Positions 1 to 6,458 are shown, counted from the first letter of the stretch. The stretch: DNA of 10,914 bases from JAJXYP01 sp035541855 (GCA_035541855.1 DATKMM010000064.1:1-10914); one strand, 5' to 3'. The notes: a model not told the origin generated them from the letters alone. Numbers and translations are program-made.

Positions 1-55
1 GGTCTTGAAAACCAGCGGGAGCAATCCCTTGCAGGTTCGAGTCCTGCACCCTCCG
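1..55 (+). tRNA. tRNA-Ser(UGA), 3' part (5' end lies outside the window)
   Basis: The anticodon stem-loop is visible: the 3' strand ACCAG (11-15) follows the loop CTTGAAA (4-10), whose middle triplet TGA (6-8) is the anticodon. A long variable arm with a GGGA/TCCC stem (17-28) is the class II signature expected of tRNA-Ser. The T arm has a GCAGG/CCTGC stem around TTCGAGT (31-47). The acceptor 3' strand ACCCTCC (48-54) would pair with a 5' GGAGGGT that is not in the window. G55 is the discriminator base, as is usual for serine tRNAs. CCA is not encoded (CAA follows), so it must be added by a nucleotidyltransferase. Confidence 0.93.
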
Positions 56-65
56 CAAATCATAG

Positions 66-71
66 TATAAT
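66..71 (+). promoter_or_regulatory. -10 box TATAAT, leaderless-type promoter
   Basis: A perfect TATAAT starts 11 nt after the tRNA 3' end and 7 nt before the ATG at 79. Transcription would begin at about the start codon, giving a leaderless mRNA. No convincing -35 element is visible and there is no TGN extension. Confidence 0.65.
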
Positions 72-78
72 AGAAGAC

Positions 79-588
79 ATGATTATCGCTTTCCTGCGGC
101 GGTTTGTTCCTCTGGCGTTTTTGGCGACCGCCATGTGCGGGCTGGTTTACCTGGCGGTCCAGCAGGACATGCGCCAGGGGGCGAACGATCCGCAGGTCCA
201 GATGGCGGAGGATGCGGCGGCGGGAGCCGCGATCCCGACCTCGACTGTCGACATCAATGAGTCGCTCGCGCCGTATCTCGTGCTGTACGATGCTTCCGGG
301 GATCCGGTTGCCGGCAATGGCCTGCTTGACGGCGCCCTGCCGCGGCTTCCCGCGGGAGTTTTCGCGTATGCCAGCCAGCACGGCGAGGACCACGTCACCT
401 GGCAGCCGCGCCCCGGGATCCGGCAGGCCATCGTCGTCGTGCAAACCGCGAGCGGGTACGCCATGGCCGGCCGCTCGCTCCGGGAGGTCGAAGCGCGCGA
501 GGACAAGCTCGGATTCCAGGCGCTCGCCGTCTGGCTTTGCACCATGATCGGCCTCGTCATCCTGGAACTCCTCTATAATAGAAAGTAA
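79..588 (+). CDS. Conserved hypothetical two-helix membrane protein with extracytoplasmic domain
   Basis: The 169-residue protein has an N-terminal signal-anchor helix (about 9-27) and a C-terminal helix (about 146-163) that bracket a soluble domain of roughly 115 residues predicted to lie outside the membrane. The domain contains short strands such as APYLVLYDASGDPV and a GRSLREVEARED segment just before the second helix, a layout that resembles small extracytoplasmic sensor domains, but no kinase, HAMP or catalytic motif follows. I have the impression that similar proteins occur as unnamed hypotheticals in several phyla; I cannot name a family. It has its own -10 box and its stop overlaps the permease ATG by one base (TAATG), which suggests co-expression and perhaps a role as an accessory subunit of the transporter. 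That role is inference only. Confidence 0.85.
   Translation: MIIAFLRRFVPLAFLATAMCGLVYLAVQQDMRQGANDPQVQMAEDAAAGAAIPTSTVDINESLAPYLVLYDASGDPVAGNGLLDGALPRLPAGVFAYASQHGEDHVTWQPRPGIRQAIVVVQTASGYAMAGRSLREVEAREDKLGFQALAVWLCTMIGLVILELLYNRK
574..579 (+). promoter_or_regulatory. -10 box TATAAT inside the end of the upstream gene
   Basis: A perfect TATAAT lies in the Leu-Tyr-Asn-Arg-Lys codons that end the preceding gene, 8 nt before the permease ATG at 588. The ten bases from its first T (TATAATAGAA) repeat those at 66-75. It may give the permease its own leaderless transcript. No clear -35 is seen, and the coding context means the match could be fortuitous. Confidence 0.5.
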
Positions 589-1403
589 TGGACAACCGCC
601 GGCACATCCACCACTCGCGGCACTCCGGCTTCAGTTACCCGACCTCGCTCTGGTCCCGGCTCCACTCCGCGTTCACGCCGATCATCGTCGTGGTCGTTTT
701 GTTCATCATCCTTCGCGTCGCCGCGATCTTCCCCGTTGTCCCGACCGCGATCTCGCCGGACTATATCGGCCTTGCGCTCCTCGCCACCTTTATCCGCCTG
801 CTCATCGCCTATGCGCTCGCGCTTGTCATCTCCGTCCCGTTGGCGCTCCTCGTCGTCAAAAGCCCGCTCATGGAGCGCATTTTTCTCCCGACCTTCGACA
901 TCGCGCAATCCATCCCGGTCCTGGCGTTCTTTCCGGTCGTCGTCATTTTCTTCCTGCACTTCGGCCTCACGGATGCGGCGGCGGTCTTCATCATTTTCCT
1001 CACGATGCTCTGGACGATGGTGTTCAGCCTGGTTGGCGGACTGAAGATCATCCCGACGGACATCAAGGACGCGGCCAAGGTATTCGGCGTTAAAAAGTTC
1101 GACTACCTGCGCCGCGTGCTCCTGCCCGCCATCGTCCCGTCGATCGTGACCGGCTCGCTCCTCACCTGGGCGCAGGGATGGAACATCATCATCGTAGCCG
1201 AGGTGCTGCGCACATACATCCCAGGCGGCACGGCGGCGAGCGACCTTTTCGGCATCGGCAGCGTTCTCGTTGACGCGAGCGCGAACGGCCAGAACGCCGT
1301 CTTCATCGCCGCGATCCTCGTCATGGTCGCCGCGATCGCCCTCCTCAATTTCTTCGTGTGGCAGCCGCTGCTGCACTACGCGGAACGGTATAAGTTCGAA
1401 TAA
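588..1403 (+). CDS. ABC transporter permease, NitT/TauT (SsuC/TauC) type
   Basis: This is the inner-membrane channel subunit of an ABC importer (BPD_transp_1 fold), 271 residues, the usual length for TauC/SsuC-like permeases. It has about six hydrophobic helices (around 31-50, 62-90, 108-125, 130-150, 183-207 and 236-257). The cytoplasmic EAA loop that docks on the ATPase is clear at 161-180 (DAAKVFGVKKFDYLRRVLLP), with its conserved Gly and the Leu-Pro end. A basic, His-rich head (MDNRRHIHH) precedes the first helix. The start overlaps the previous stop, and the ATPase gene follows after 4 nt. The family moves nitrate, sulfonates, taurine, bicarbonate, thiamine precursors and other solutes, so the substrate cannot be read from this subunit. 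No substrate-binding protein gene is in the window. Confidence 0.93.
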   Translation: MDNRRHIHHSRHSGFSYPTSLWSRLHSAFTPIIVVVVLFIILRVAAIFPVVPTAISPDYIGLALLATFIRLLIAYALALVISVPLALLVVKSPLMERIFLPTFDIAQSIPVLAFFPVVVIFFLHFGLTDAAAVFIIFLTMLWTMVFSLVGGLKIIPTDIKDAAKVFGVKKFDYLRRVLLPAIVPSIVTGSLLTWAQGWNIIIVAEVLRTYIPGGTAASDLFGIGSVLVDASANGQNAVFIAAILVMVAAIALLNFFVWQPLLHYAERYKFE

Positions 1404-1407
1404 CCAT

Positions 1408-2115
1408 ATGGACCCGGTCATTGATTTCAAGGGAGTTTCGAAAAGCTTCGGCCCGAACGAGGTCGCCCTGCGCGACGTGACGTTCTCGGTCGCCGGAGGC
1501 GAGTTCGCCTGCATCATCGGCCCGTCGGGCGGGGGCAAATCCACCATCCTGAAGATCATCGCCGGACTCGAAAAGGAAACTTCCGGCGCGGTCGTAAAAC
1601 CGGAAAAGGTCTCGATGGTGTTCCAGGCGGGCGCGCTCCTGCCGTGGCTTACGGTCGCGGAAAACGTGGCCATCGGCCTGCGGGCCAAAAACGTTCCTGA
1701 AGCCAGGATCCGTACCGAGGTCGCGCGCCAGATCGAAGCCGTCGGCCTGCGCGGTTTGGAATCGAAGTGTCCGCGCGACCTTTCGGGGGGCCAGCGCCAG
1801 CGCGTCGGCATCGCCCGCGCGCTCGCCGTCGACCCGACCGTGCTCCTGCTCGACGAGCCGTTCTCGGCGCTCGACCCGAAGACCACGGAAGAGCTCCACC
1901 AGGATGTCGTGAAGATCTGGCGCGAGACGAAAAAGACGATCGTGATGGTCTCGCACCTGATCGAAGAAGCGGTATCGCTCGCCGACCGCGTCATCCTCAT
2001 CAAGAACAGCACCGTGGAAAAGATATTCCCCATCGCGCTCGAACGGCCGCGGCGCGAGAACGAAGCCGCGTTCGCGCACGAAGTGCTCCAGGTGCGCCGG
2101 GAATTTTTCAAATAA
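1408..2115 (+). CDS. ABC transporter ATP-binding protein, NitT/TauT type
   Basis: This is the cytoplasmic ATPase that powers the adjacent permease, 235 residues from the ATG at 1408. All nucleotide-binding motifs are present: Walker A GPSGGGKST (38-46), Q-loop Gln73, signature LSGGQ (125-129), Walker B VLLLDE (145-150) and switch His183. The FQxxxLLPWLTVAENV stretch after the Q-loop is typical of the SsuB/TauB/NrtD group. The reading frame stays open upstream to 1270, but that part overlaps the permease in another frame and is Ser/Arg-rich shadow sequence, so 1408 is the start. No Shine-Dalgarno is visible; a TATAAG 13 nt upstream could be a weak extra promoter. The permease stop is 4 nt before the start. 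Confidence 0.96.
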   Translation: MDPVIDFKGVSKSFGPNEVALRDVTFSVAGGEFACIIGPSGGGKSTILKIIAGLEKETSGAVVKPEKVSMVFQAGALLPWLTVAENVAIGLRAKNVPEARIRTEVARQIEAVGLRGLESKCPRDLSGGQRQRVGIARALAVDPTVLLLDEPFSALDPKTTEELHQDVVKIWRETKKTIVMVSHLIEEAVSLADRVILIKNSTVEKIFPIALERPRRENEAAFAHEVLQVRREFFK

Positions 2116-2130
2116 TACCGGAACCACCGC

Positions 2131-3408
2131 ATGGCAAAGTTCGGCAGGAAGACCAGGCAGCTTTTGAAGATCGTGGGGCCAGGCATGATCACGGGCGCGG
2201 CGGACGACGACCCGTCGGGCATCGTCACGTATACGCAGACCGGCGCGCGGTTCGGTTACGGCCAGCTCTGGACGGCGTTCTTCACCCTGCCCTTCATGAT
2301 CGCGATCCAGGAGGCCTGCGCGCGCATCGGCGCCGTGACCGGCAAAGGCATCGCGGCGGTCATCAAAGAGCGCTATAACCGCGGCATCCTGTATTCCCTG
2401 CTCCTGCTCGTTCTCATCGCGAACACGATCAACATCGGCGCCGACCTCGGCGCGATGGGCGCGGCGGCGCACCTCATCATCCCGGTCAACTTCACCGTCC
2501 TCGTGCTCGCCTTCACGGCGCTTATCCTCATCCTCGAGATCTTCACGTCGTACCGGACGTACGCGCGTATTCTGAAATGGCTCGTGCTCGCCATGCTCTC
2601 CTATCCCATCACGGTGTTCCTCGTGCGCGAACCGTGGGGAACGCTCCTTCGCGCAACTTTCGTCCCCCACCTCGAGCTCAATTTCGCGTTCCTTTTCATC
2701 ATCACCGGCGTCATCGGCACCACCATCTCGCCGTACATGTTCTTCTGGGAAGCATCGGAGGAGGTCGAGGAGGAGGAAGAGCACCATATGATCAGACACC
2801 ACACGCCGCAGCTTACGCCCGCGTTCATGCGCCGCCTCCGGACCGACAACTTTATCGGCATGCTTTCCTCGAACGCCGCCACCTGGTGCATCATCGTCGT
2901 CGCCGGCACCGTGCTCAACGCCAACGGCATGACGAACGTGGCAACCGCGGCCGATGCGGCGAAAGCGCTGCTCCCGCTCGTGAACACCTTCCCCGACGCC
3001 GGCCTGCTCGCCGAGCTCATCTTCGCCGTCGGGATCATCGGCCTTGGCCTGCTCGCCGTGCCAATCCTCTCGGCCTCGGCGTCCTATGCCCTGTCGGAGG
3101 CCTTCAGCTGGAAGGAGGGGCTGAACCGCAAGCTCAGGCGCGCGCACGGATTTTACGGCATCATCACGATCGCGACCATCATCGGCCTCGCCATCAACTT
3201 CGTCGGCATCGACCCCATGAAAGCGCTGGTCTTCGCGGCGGTGTTCAACGGCGTCGCCTCGGTGCCGCTCATTTTCATCATCGCGAAAATAGCCCGGAAC
3301 CGGGATATTATGGGCGAACACCGCAGCGGCGGGCTTTCGCAGGTCTTCGTCTGGGGCACCTTCGCCATCACGGCCGCCGCCGCGATCGCCCTGTTCGCTA
3401 CGCTCTGA
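2131..3408 (+). CDS. Nramp-related divalent metal transporter (variant metal site)
   Basis: This 425-residue membrane protein belongs to the SLC11/Nramp superfamily, with about eleven hydrophobic helices. The first helix carries DDDPSG (25-30) where classic MntH/DMT proteins have DPGN, and helix 6 has SPYM (200-203) where they have the metal-ligating MPHN. Asp27 is kept, but the usual Asn and Met ligands read as Gly30 and Ser200. Losses of this kind are found in Nramp-related branches such as the Mg2+-transporting NRMT group, so Mn/Fe specificity should not be assumed. An acidic and histidine-rich loop (EASEEVEEEEEHHMIRHH, 207-224) follows helix 6. The gene begins 15 nt after the ABC ATPase stop on the same strand, so the three transport genes are likely co-transcribed. 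No Shine-Dalgarno is visible. Confidence 0.92.
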   Translation: MAKFGRKTRQLLKIVGPGMITGAADDDPSGIVTYTQTGARFGYGQLWTAFFTLPFMIAIQEACARIGAVTGKGIAAVIKERYNRGILYSLLLLVLIANTINIGADLGAMGAAAHLIIPVNFTVLVLAFTALILILEIFTSYRTYARILKWLVLAMLSYPITVFLVREPWGTLLRATFVPHLELNFAFLFIITGVIGTTISPYMFFWEASEEVEEEEEHHMIRHHTPQLTPAFMRRLRTDNFIGMLSSNAATWCIIVVAGTVLNANGMTNVATAADAAKALLPLVNTFPDAGLLAELIFAVGIIGLGLLAVPILSASASYALSEAFSWKEGLNRKLRRAHGFYGIITIATIIGLAINFVGIDPMKALVFAAVFNGVASVPLIFIIAKIARNRDIMGEHRSGGLSQVFVWGTFAITAAAAIALFATL

Positions 3409-3418
3409 CGGAATATGG

Positions 3419-3424
3419 TAGAAT
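3419..3424 (+). promoter_or_regulatory. Extended -10 (TGG TAGAAT)
   Basis: TAGAAT preceded by TGG (3416-3418) lies 11 nt after the Nramp-like gene stop. The ATG at 3448 is 23 nt further on, which would leave a leader of about 16 nt, longer than at the other promoters here. An 8-base near-repeat (ATGGTAGA/ATGGTAGC, 3415-3430) overlaps it. No good -35 is visible. Confidence 0.45.
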
Positions 3425-3447
3425 GGTAGCTATCGCATATCCCCAGA

Positions 3448-4482
3448 ATGTCCCAGCCGCAGAACCGCAAACCAACCCTGCCCTGGTATAAGACCGCACC
3501 GCCGTGGATCGCGGCCGGCATCATAGGCATAGCTGCCTTCCTTGCCGGATGGCTCCTGCCGCTGCCAAACCTCCGGCTCCCCGCCCCGCCGCGATCGCTC
3601 CGCCTCTCCGGCTATCAGTTCATCGACCCCCTGCTCGTCTGCAACGCCAACAACTCGCGGATATTCCCGGAGGACCAGCCGGTCAACGGCGCCATACAAT
3701 CGATCATCAACTCGGACGTGCGGTCCGGCGATCTGAGCAAAGCGTCGGCCTATTTCGTCGATCTCGCGAACGGAAAATGGGCCGATGTCGATCCGGGCAG
3801 CCAATTCTATCCCTCGAGCCTGGGCAAGATCCCGATCATGATGGCGTACTACGAAATGGCGGAAAACGATCCAACCATCCTGGACAAAACGATCACCTAC
3901 CCCGCGGGCAGCGCCGACCTGAACGACTCGCAGGACATCAAGCCGGCCCAGGCCATCGTCCCCGGCCAGACCTACACGGTCGAACAGCTCATCGAATATA
4001 TGGTCGAATATTCGGACAACAATGCCACGCAGCTGCTCTTCAGCAACGTCGACCAGGACTCGCTCGACAACGTCTACCGCGACCTCAACATCCCCACGAT
4101 CTCGAACGTCACCGAAGCGAACGCCGACGCCGTCACGCCCCAGCAGATATCATACCTGTTCCGCGTCCTCTATAACGCGACCTACATCTCCCGCGACTAT
4201 TCCGAGAAAGCCCTCGAGCTCATGAGCCAGTCGAGCTTCACGCAGGGCATCGTCGCCGGCCTGCCAAGCTCGACAGTCGTCTCGCACAAGCTGGGCCTGG
4301 TCGGCATTACGAACGGCGGCGTCACGACGGAACACGAGCTCCACGACTGCGGCATCGTGTACGCGCGCGATCCCTACATCCTCTGCGTGATGACGCGCGG
4401 CTCATCCACGCTCACCACCATGGAAGGCGTCATCGCGGACATTTCGAAAGCCGCGTACGGGCAAGTGGAGAACGGAAATTAA
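3448..4482 (+). CDS. Membrane-anchored class A beta-lactamase-like serine hydrolase
   Basis: The 344-residue protein has one N-terminal helix (about 18-39) and an extracytoplasmic domain of the beta-lactamase/transpeptidase fold (Beta-lactamase2-like). Three active-site motifs can be placed: S124-L-G-K127 (SxxK, nucleophile and base), S189-D-N191 (SDN), and K281-L-G283 at the position of KTG. A general-base glutamate equivalent to class A Glu166 is not evident: counting back from the TP at 230-231, which matches the TP after the class A omega loop, gives Asn214. With KTG changed to KLG, a peptidoglycan D,D-peptidase-like or other acyl-serine activity seems as likely as beta-lactam hydrolysis. 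Similar anchored hydrolases are common in Patescibacteria. Two further Cys (302, 313) lie in the C-terminal strands. It stands between transport and disulfide genes, apparently as its own unit. Confidence 0.88.
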   Translation: MSQPQNRKPTLPWYKTAPPWIAAGIIGIAAFLAGWLLPLPNLRLPAPPRSLRLSGYQFIDPLLVCNANNSRIFPEDQPVNGAIQSIINSDVRSGDLSKASAYFVDLANGKWADVDPGSQFYPSSLGKIPIMMAYYEMAENDPTILDKTITYPAGSADLNDSQDIKPAQAIVPGQTYTVEQLIEYMVEYSDNNATQLLFSNVDQDSLDNVYRDLNIPTISNVTEANADAVTPQQISYLFRVLYNATYISRDYSEKALELMSQSSFTQGIVAGLPSSTVVSHKLGLVGITNGGVTTEHELHDCGIVYARDPYILCVMTRGSSTLTTMEGVIADISKAAYGQVENGN

Positions 4483-4488
4483 GTGTGA

Positions 4489-4494
4489 TATACT
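4489..4494 (+). promoter_or_regulatory. Extended -10 (TGA TATACT), leaderless-type promoter
   Basis: TATACT preceded by TGA (4486-4488) sits in the 19-nt gap after the hydrolase gene and 7 nt before the ATG at 4502. It would give a leaderless transcript for the thioredoxin-dsbB pair. A -35 box would fall inside the hydrolase coding end, where none is clear. Confidence 0.6.
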
Positions 4495-4501
4495 CAATCC
4501 C

Positions 4502-4981
4502 ATGAAAGAAGAGGCAAAACGGCAGATCTCGCGGGAAAAAAGCATGCGGCGCGTGAAGATCGCGACCTACATCATCCTTGCCATCGCCGCCGTCCTAGCA
4601 ATCTATGTTTACGTCCAGAGCATCCCGCCGCCGCCGGGCATGTACGACGCGTTCGCGAAATGCATCGCCCAGACGGGAACCAGGTTCTACGGCGCTTTCT
4701 GGTGCCCGCATTGCGCCGCGCAGAAAACCGAGTTCGGCACCTCGGAACAGTATCTTCCCTATACCGAATGCTCCACGAACGGCGGCCCCGGCACGCCGCA
4801 GGCGCAGGCCTGCATCGACGCCAACGTCCAGGAATATCCGACCTGGGTCTTCCCCGACGGCTCGCGCCTGACGGGAACCGTCGAGCTCGCCACGCTTGCG
4901 CAAAAGACGGGCTGCGCCCTGCCGGGCGGAAGCAGTTCCACCACCGAAGCCGGCTCCTCGTCGCCCGCGCAATCGCAATAA
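4502..4981 (+). CDS. Membrane-anchored thioredoxin-like protein, VKOR-type Trx domain
   Basis: This 159-residue protein has a basic cytoplasmic head, one transmembrane helix (about 20-38) and an extracytoplasmic thioredoxin-like domain. The redox motif CPHC is at 68-71 in the context FYGAFWCPHCAAQK, which closely resembles the thioredoxin domain fused to VKOR in cyanobacteria and other bacteria. The cis-Pro region is YPTW (112-115). Other cysteines (54, 90, 104, 138) may form structural or relay disulfides. A Ser/Gly-rich tail ends the protein. The gene for a DsbB-family quinone reductase follows after 12 nt, so this is probably the DsbA-like dithiol oxidase that introduces disulfides into exported proteins and is reoxidised by that partner. 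The pairing is inferred from gene order and motifs. Confidence 0.9.
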   Translation: MKEEAKRQISREKSMRRVKIATYIILAIAAVLAIYVYVQSIPPPPGMYDAFAKCIAQTGTRFYGAFWCPHCAAQKTEFGTSEQYLPYTECSTNGGPGTPQAQACIDANVQEYPTWVFPDGSRLTGTVELATLAQKTGCALPGGSSSTTEAGSSSPAQSQ

Positions 4982-4993
4982 CGCCCCGAACCG

Positions 4994-5551
4994 ATGTCTC
5001 CCTTCGTCCAGTCAGTCACCAACCTGCTCTCGTTCCTCACGGTCATACTCGATCTTTTCGCCGCATTCCTGTTCTTCATCCTGATCACGCCGCTCCGGAA
5101 GCGCGGCTGGACGAAATCCGCCGCCGATTTCTTCGGGGAACGCGCGATCTTCTTTTCTTTCCTCGTCGCGTTCGGCGCGACCTTCGGCAGCCTCTTTTAT
5201 TCAAGCATCGCGAACTTCACGCCGTGCCTCCTCTGCTGGTGGCAGCGCATCTTCCTCTACCCCCAGACCGTCCTGCTTTTCACGGCGATGCTCAGGAAGG
5301 ACCAGATGATGCGCCTGCACGCGATCATCCTCTCATCCTTCGGCGCGCTCATCGCCTTGTACCATATGCTCCTCCAGTTCGGCGCGGCCTCGATCATCCC
5401 CTGCAGCGCCTCCGGCGTGAGCTGTGAAGTGGTTTACTTCATCGAATACGGCTACGTGACGATCCCCACCATGTCGCTCACGGCTTTCGCCCTCATCATG
5501 CTCTTCATGCTTTCGCCAAACCCGAAGAAGCGCGACGTGAACGAGCTATAG
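4994..5551 (+). CDS. DsbB/BdbC-family disulfide bond formation protein
   Basis: This is a quinone-dependent membrane thiol oxidoreductase of 185 residues. The first cysteine pair is C78-L-L-C81 in PCLLCWWQRIFLYP, where the Arg that contacts quinone in DsbB is kept (R85). The second pair, C137 and C144, is in the loop before EYGYVTIPTMSLTAF, a segment typical of DsbB/BdbC. There are about five hydrophobic helices: an extra N-terminal one (about 10-33) and the four-helix core. It would pass electrons from the neighbouring CPHC thioredoxin to quinone. Its stop overlaps the stop of the convergent DUF892 gene by 6 nt inside a 12-bp palindrome. No Shine-Dalgarno precedes the ATG; translation may be coupled to the upstream gene. 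Confidence 0.92.
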   Translation: MSPFVQSVTNLLSFLTVILDLFAAFLFFILITPLRKRGWTKSAADFFGERAIFFSFLVAFGATFGSLFYSSIANFTPCLLCWWQRIFLYPQTVLLFTAMLRKDQMMRLHAIILSSFGALIALYHMLLQFGAASIIPCSASGVSCEVVYFIEYGYVTIPTMSLTAFALIMLFMLSPNPKKRDVNEL

Positions 5552-5554
5552 CTC
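5543..5554. repeat. 12-bp perfect palindrome GAGCTATAGCTC at interlocked convergent stops
   Basis: The sequence reads the same on both strands and carries the TAG stop of dsbB (plus) and the TAG stop of the DUF892 gene (minus). Both genes therefore end in Glu-Leu-stop using the same bases. There is no T-run, so intrinsic termination is not obvious here. Confidence 0.8.
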
Positions 5555-6115
5555 CTCATCTTCGTCCTCATCCTCTTCTTCATCGGCAGCTCCCGCCGCG
5601 CCCATAGCCGCCTCGTCTATCTTTGAACCCGCAAGCTCAGCCAGTTCATCGCCCGCTTCCTGTTCCTCATCGAAGGTTTCCTGCAGAAGTTCCGCGATCT
5701 CGTTCTCATCGAGCGCCTTCGCCCAGCCGATGGCCGATTGATAACCAGCCATCTCCCAATGTCCGGCACCTTGCACCGCCGCGACCAGGGCCGCATCCAA
5801 CGCCGCCGCGCCGTTCACGTCCTTCAGCACCTGTTCGGTGTCGGCGATGAGCCCCTTGACCGCCTCGCCCGCCGACCGCTGGGATCGCACGCCAAGCGCA
5901 TCAAATGCGCGCTCGAGCCGGCCGACGCGGCCTTCCGCCTGCTTCTCGCGGCGCTCGAAACTGCGCTTCAGGTCGGCATCCGCCGCTTTCTTCGCTATTT
6001 TCGGCAACGCTTTCGCCAACTGCTGTTCGGCGTCGTACAGCACCATCAATTTCACCTCCAAAAGATCACGTAGGGTCATTTCCGCAGCTTTCTTCTTAAC
6101 CGCTTGCTTTGGCAT
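5546..6115 (-). CDS. DUF892 (YciE/YciF-like) ferritin-like protein
   Basis: The 189-residue, mostly helical protein matches the DUF892 family, related to E. coli YciE/YciF: TLRDLLEVKLMVLYDAEQQLAKALPKI near the N-terminus, GHWEMAGY around 118-125 and LLQETFDEEQEAGDEL around 143-158. Family members form four-helix ferritin-like bundles, some with a dimetal site, and are linked to general stress responses. From memory of the family, positions normally held by Glu/His appear changed here (Gly118 before HWE; Arg56, Lys58 and Gln59 in the second helix), so a complete diiron site is doubtful. A Lys-rich head and a very acidic tail (DEEEDEDEDEEL) flank the domain. It is a lone minus-strand gene, convergent with dsbB. 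Confidence 0.9.
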   Translation of the reverse strand: MPKQAVKKKAAEMTLRDLLEVKLMVLYDAEQQLAKALPKIAKKAADADLKRSFERREKQAEGRVGRLERAFDALGVRSQRSAGEAVKGLIADTEQVLKDVNGAAALDAALVAAVQGAGHWEMAGYQSAIGWAKALDENEIAELLQETFDEEQEAGDELAELAGSKIDEAAMGAAGAADEEEDEDEDEEL

Positions 6116-6120
6116 GGTTA

Positions 6121-6150
6121 TGGATAGGGATTATTGGTTTGTTTTTCCAA
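6121..6150 (-). promoter_or_regulatory. Possible promoter of the DUF892 gene
   Basis: Read on minus, TTGGAA (6150-6145) and TATCCA (6126-6121) are separated by 18 nt, and the -10-like hexamer is 5 nt before the ATG at 6115. Both hexamers match consensus only partly. The position fits the leaderless pattern seen elsewhere in the window. Confidence 0.35.
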
Positions 6151-6164
6151 CACAAAACTACTAC

Positions 6165-6178
6165 CCGGCAAGGGCCGG
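6165..6178 (-). terminator. Weak hairpin downstream of xseB
   Basis: CCGGC and GCCGG form a 5-bp stem with a 4-nt loop about 55 nt past the xseB stop. Read on minus it is followed by GTAGTAGTTTT, only a poor U-tract. It may help end the lexA-xseB transcript, but the structure is short. The rest of the 6116-6231 gap shows nothing else I can support. Confidence 0.28.
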
Positions 6179-6231
6179 ATTTCTTTCGGGGCGCCCACGA
6201 TCACCTTACCACAAAGGCCATTAAATCTTCC

Positions 6232-6447
6232 TTAACCCGCAGTCTTCTCTATCTCCTTGAACTCGTTCTCTATTTCCACGAGCCGCTGCTTGCTGGCCTT
6301 GATAAGCTCGCCCGCTTTTTTTATCTTCTCAAGCGCCGTTTCGAGATCGAGCTCTTCCTGCGAATCGAACCACTCGAGGATCGCGGAGATCTCCTTCAGG
6401 TGGTCCTTGAACTGGCCGTCCGTTTTTTTGGTTTCTTTGATCGCCAT
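6232..6447 (-). CDS. xseB: Exodeoxyribonuclease VII small subunit
   Basis: The 71-residue protein is the usual size for XseB and is a helical hairpin with the typical pattern: FKDHLKEISAILEWFDSQEELDLETALEKIKKAGELIKASKQRL. The central LEWF..EELDLE..L segment corresponds to the conserved turn of the family. XseB binds the coiled-coil region of XseA to form exonuclease VII, which degrades single-stranded DNA from both ends and works in repair. It begins 11 nt after the xseA stop on the same strand, the common xseA-xseB order. No Shine-Dalgarno is seen, so coupling to xseA translation is likely. Confidence 0.93.
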   Translation of the reverse strand: MAIKETKKTDGQFKDHLKEISAILEWFDSQEELDLETALEKIKKAGELIKASKQRLVEIENEFKEIEKTAG

Positions 6448-6458
6448 AGAATGATGGG

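Noticed and set aside
1270..1407. 46-codon upstream extension of the ABC ATPase
   Set aside because: Overlaps the permease, is Ser/Arg-rich, and the family start is at 1408.
573..2228. Long antisense open frame (551 codons) over the ABC transporter genes
   Set aside because: Low-complexity Arg/Asp/Glu-rich translation with no domain; a shadow of GC-rich codons in the clear plus-strand permease and ATPase genes.
1345..3321. Longer antisense open frame (658 codons) over the ATPase and Nramp genes
   Set aside because: Same cause: composition-driven frame opposite genes with full family motifs.
3415..3430. Tandem ATGGTAGA/ATGGTAGC after the Nramp-like gene
   Set aside because: Only two 8-base units; overlaps the probable -10 and is too short to call a repeat element.
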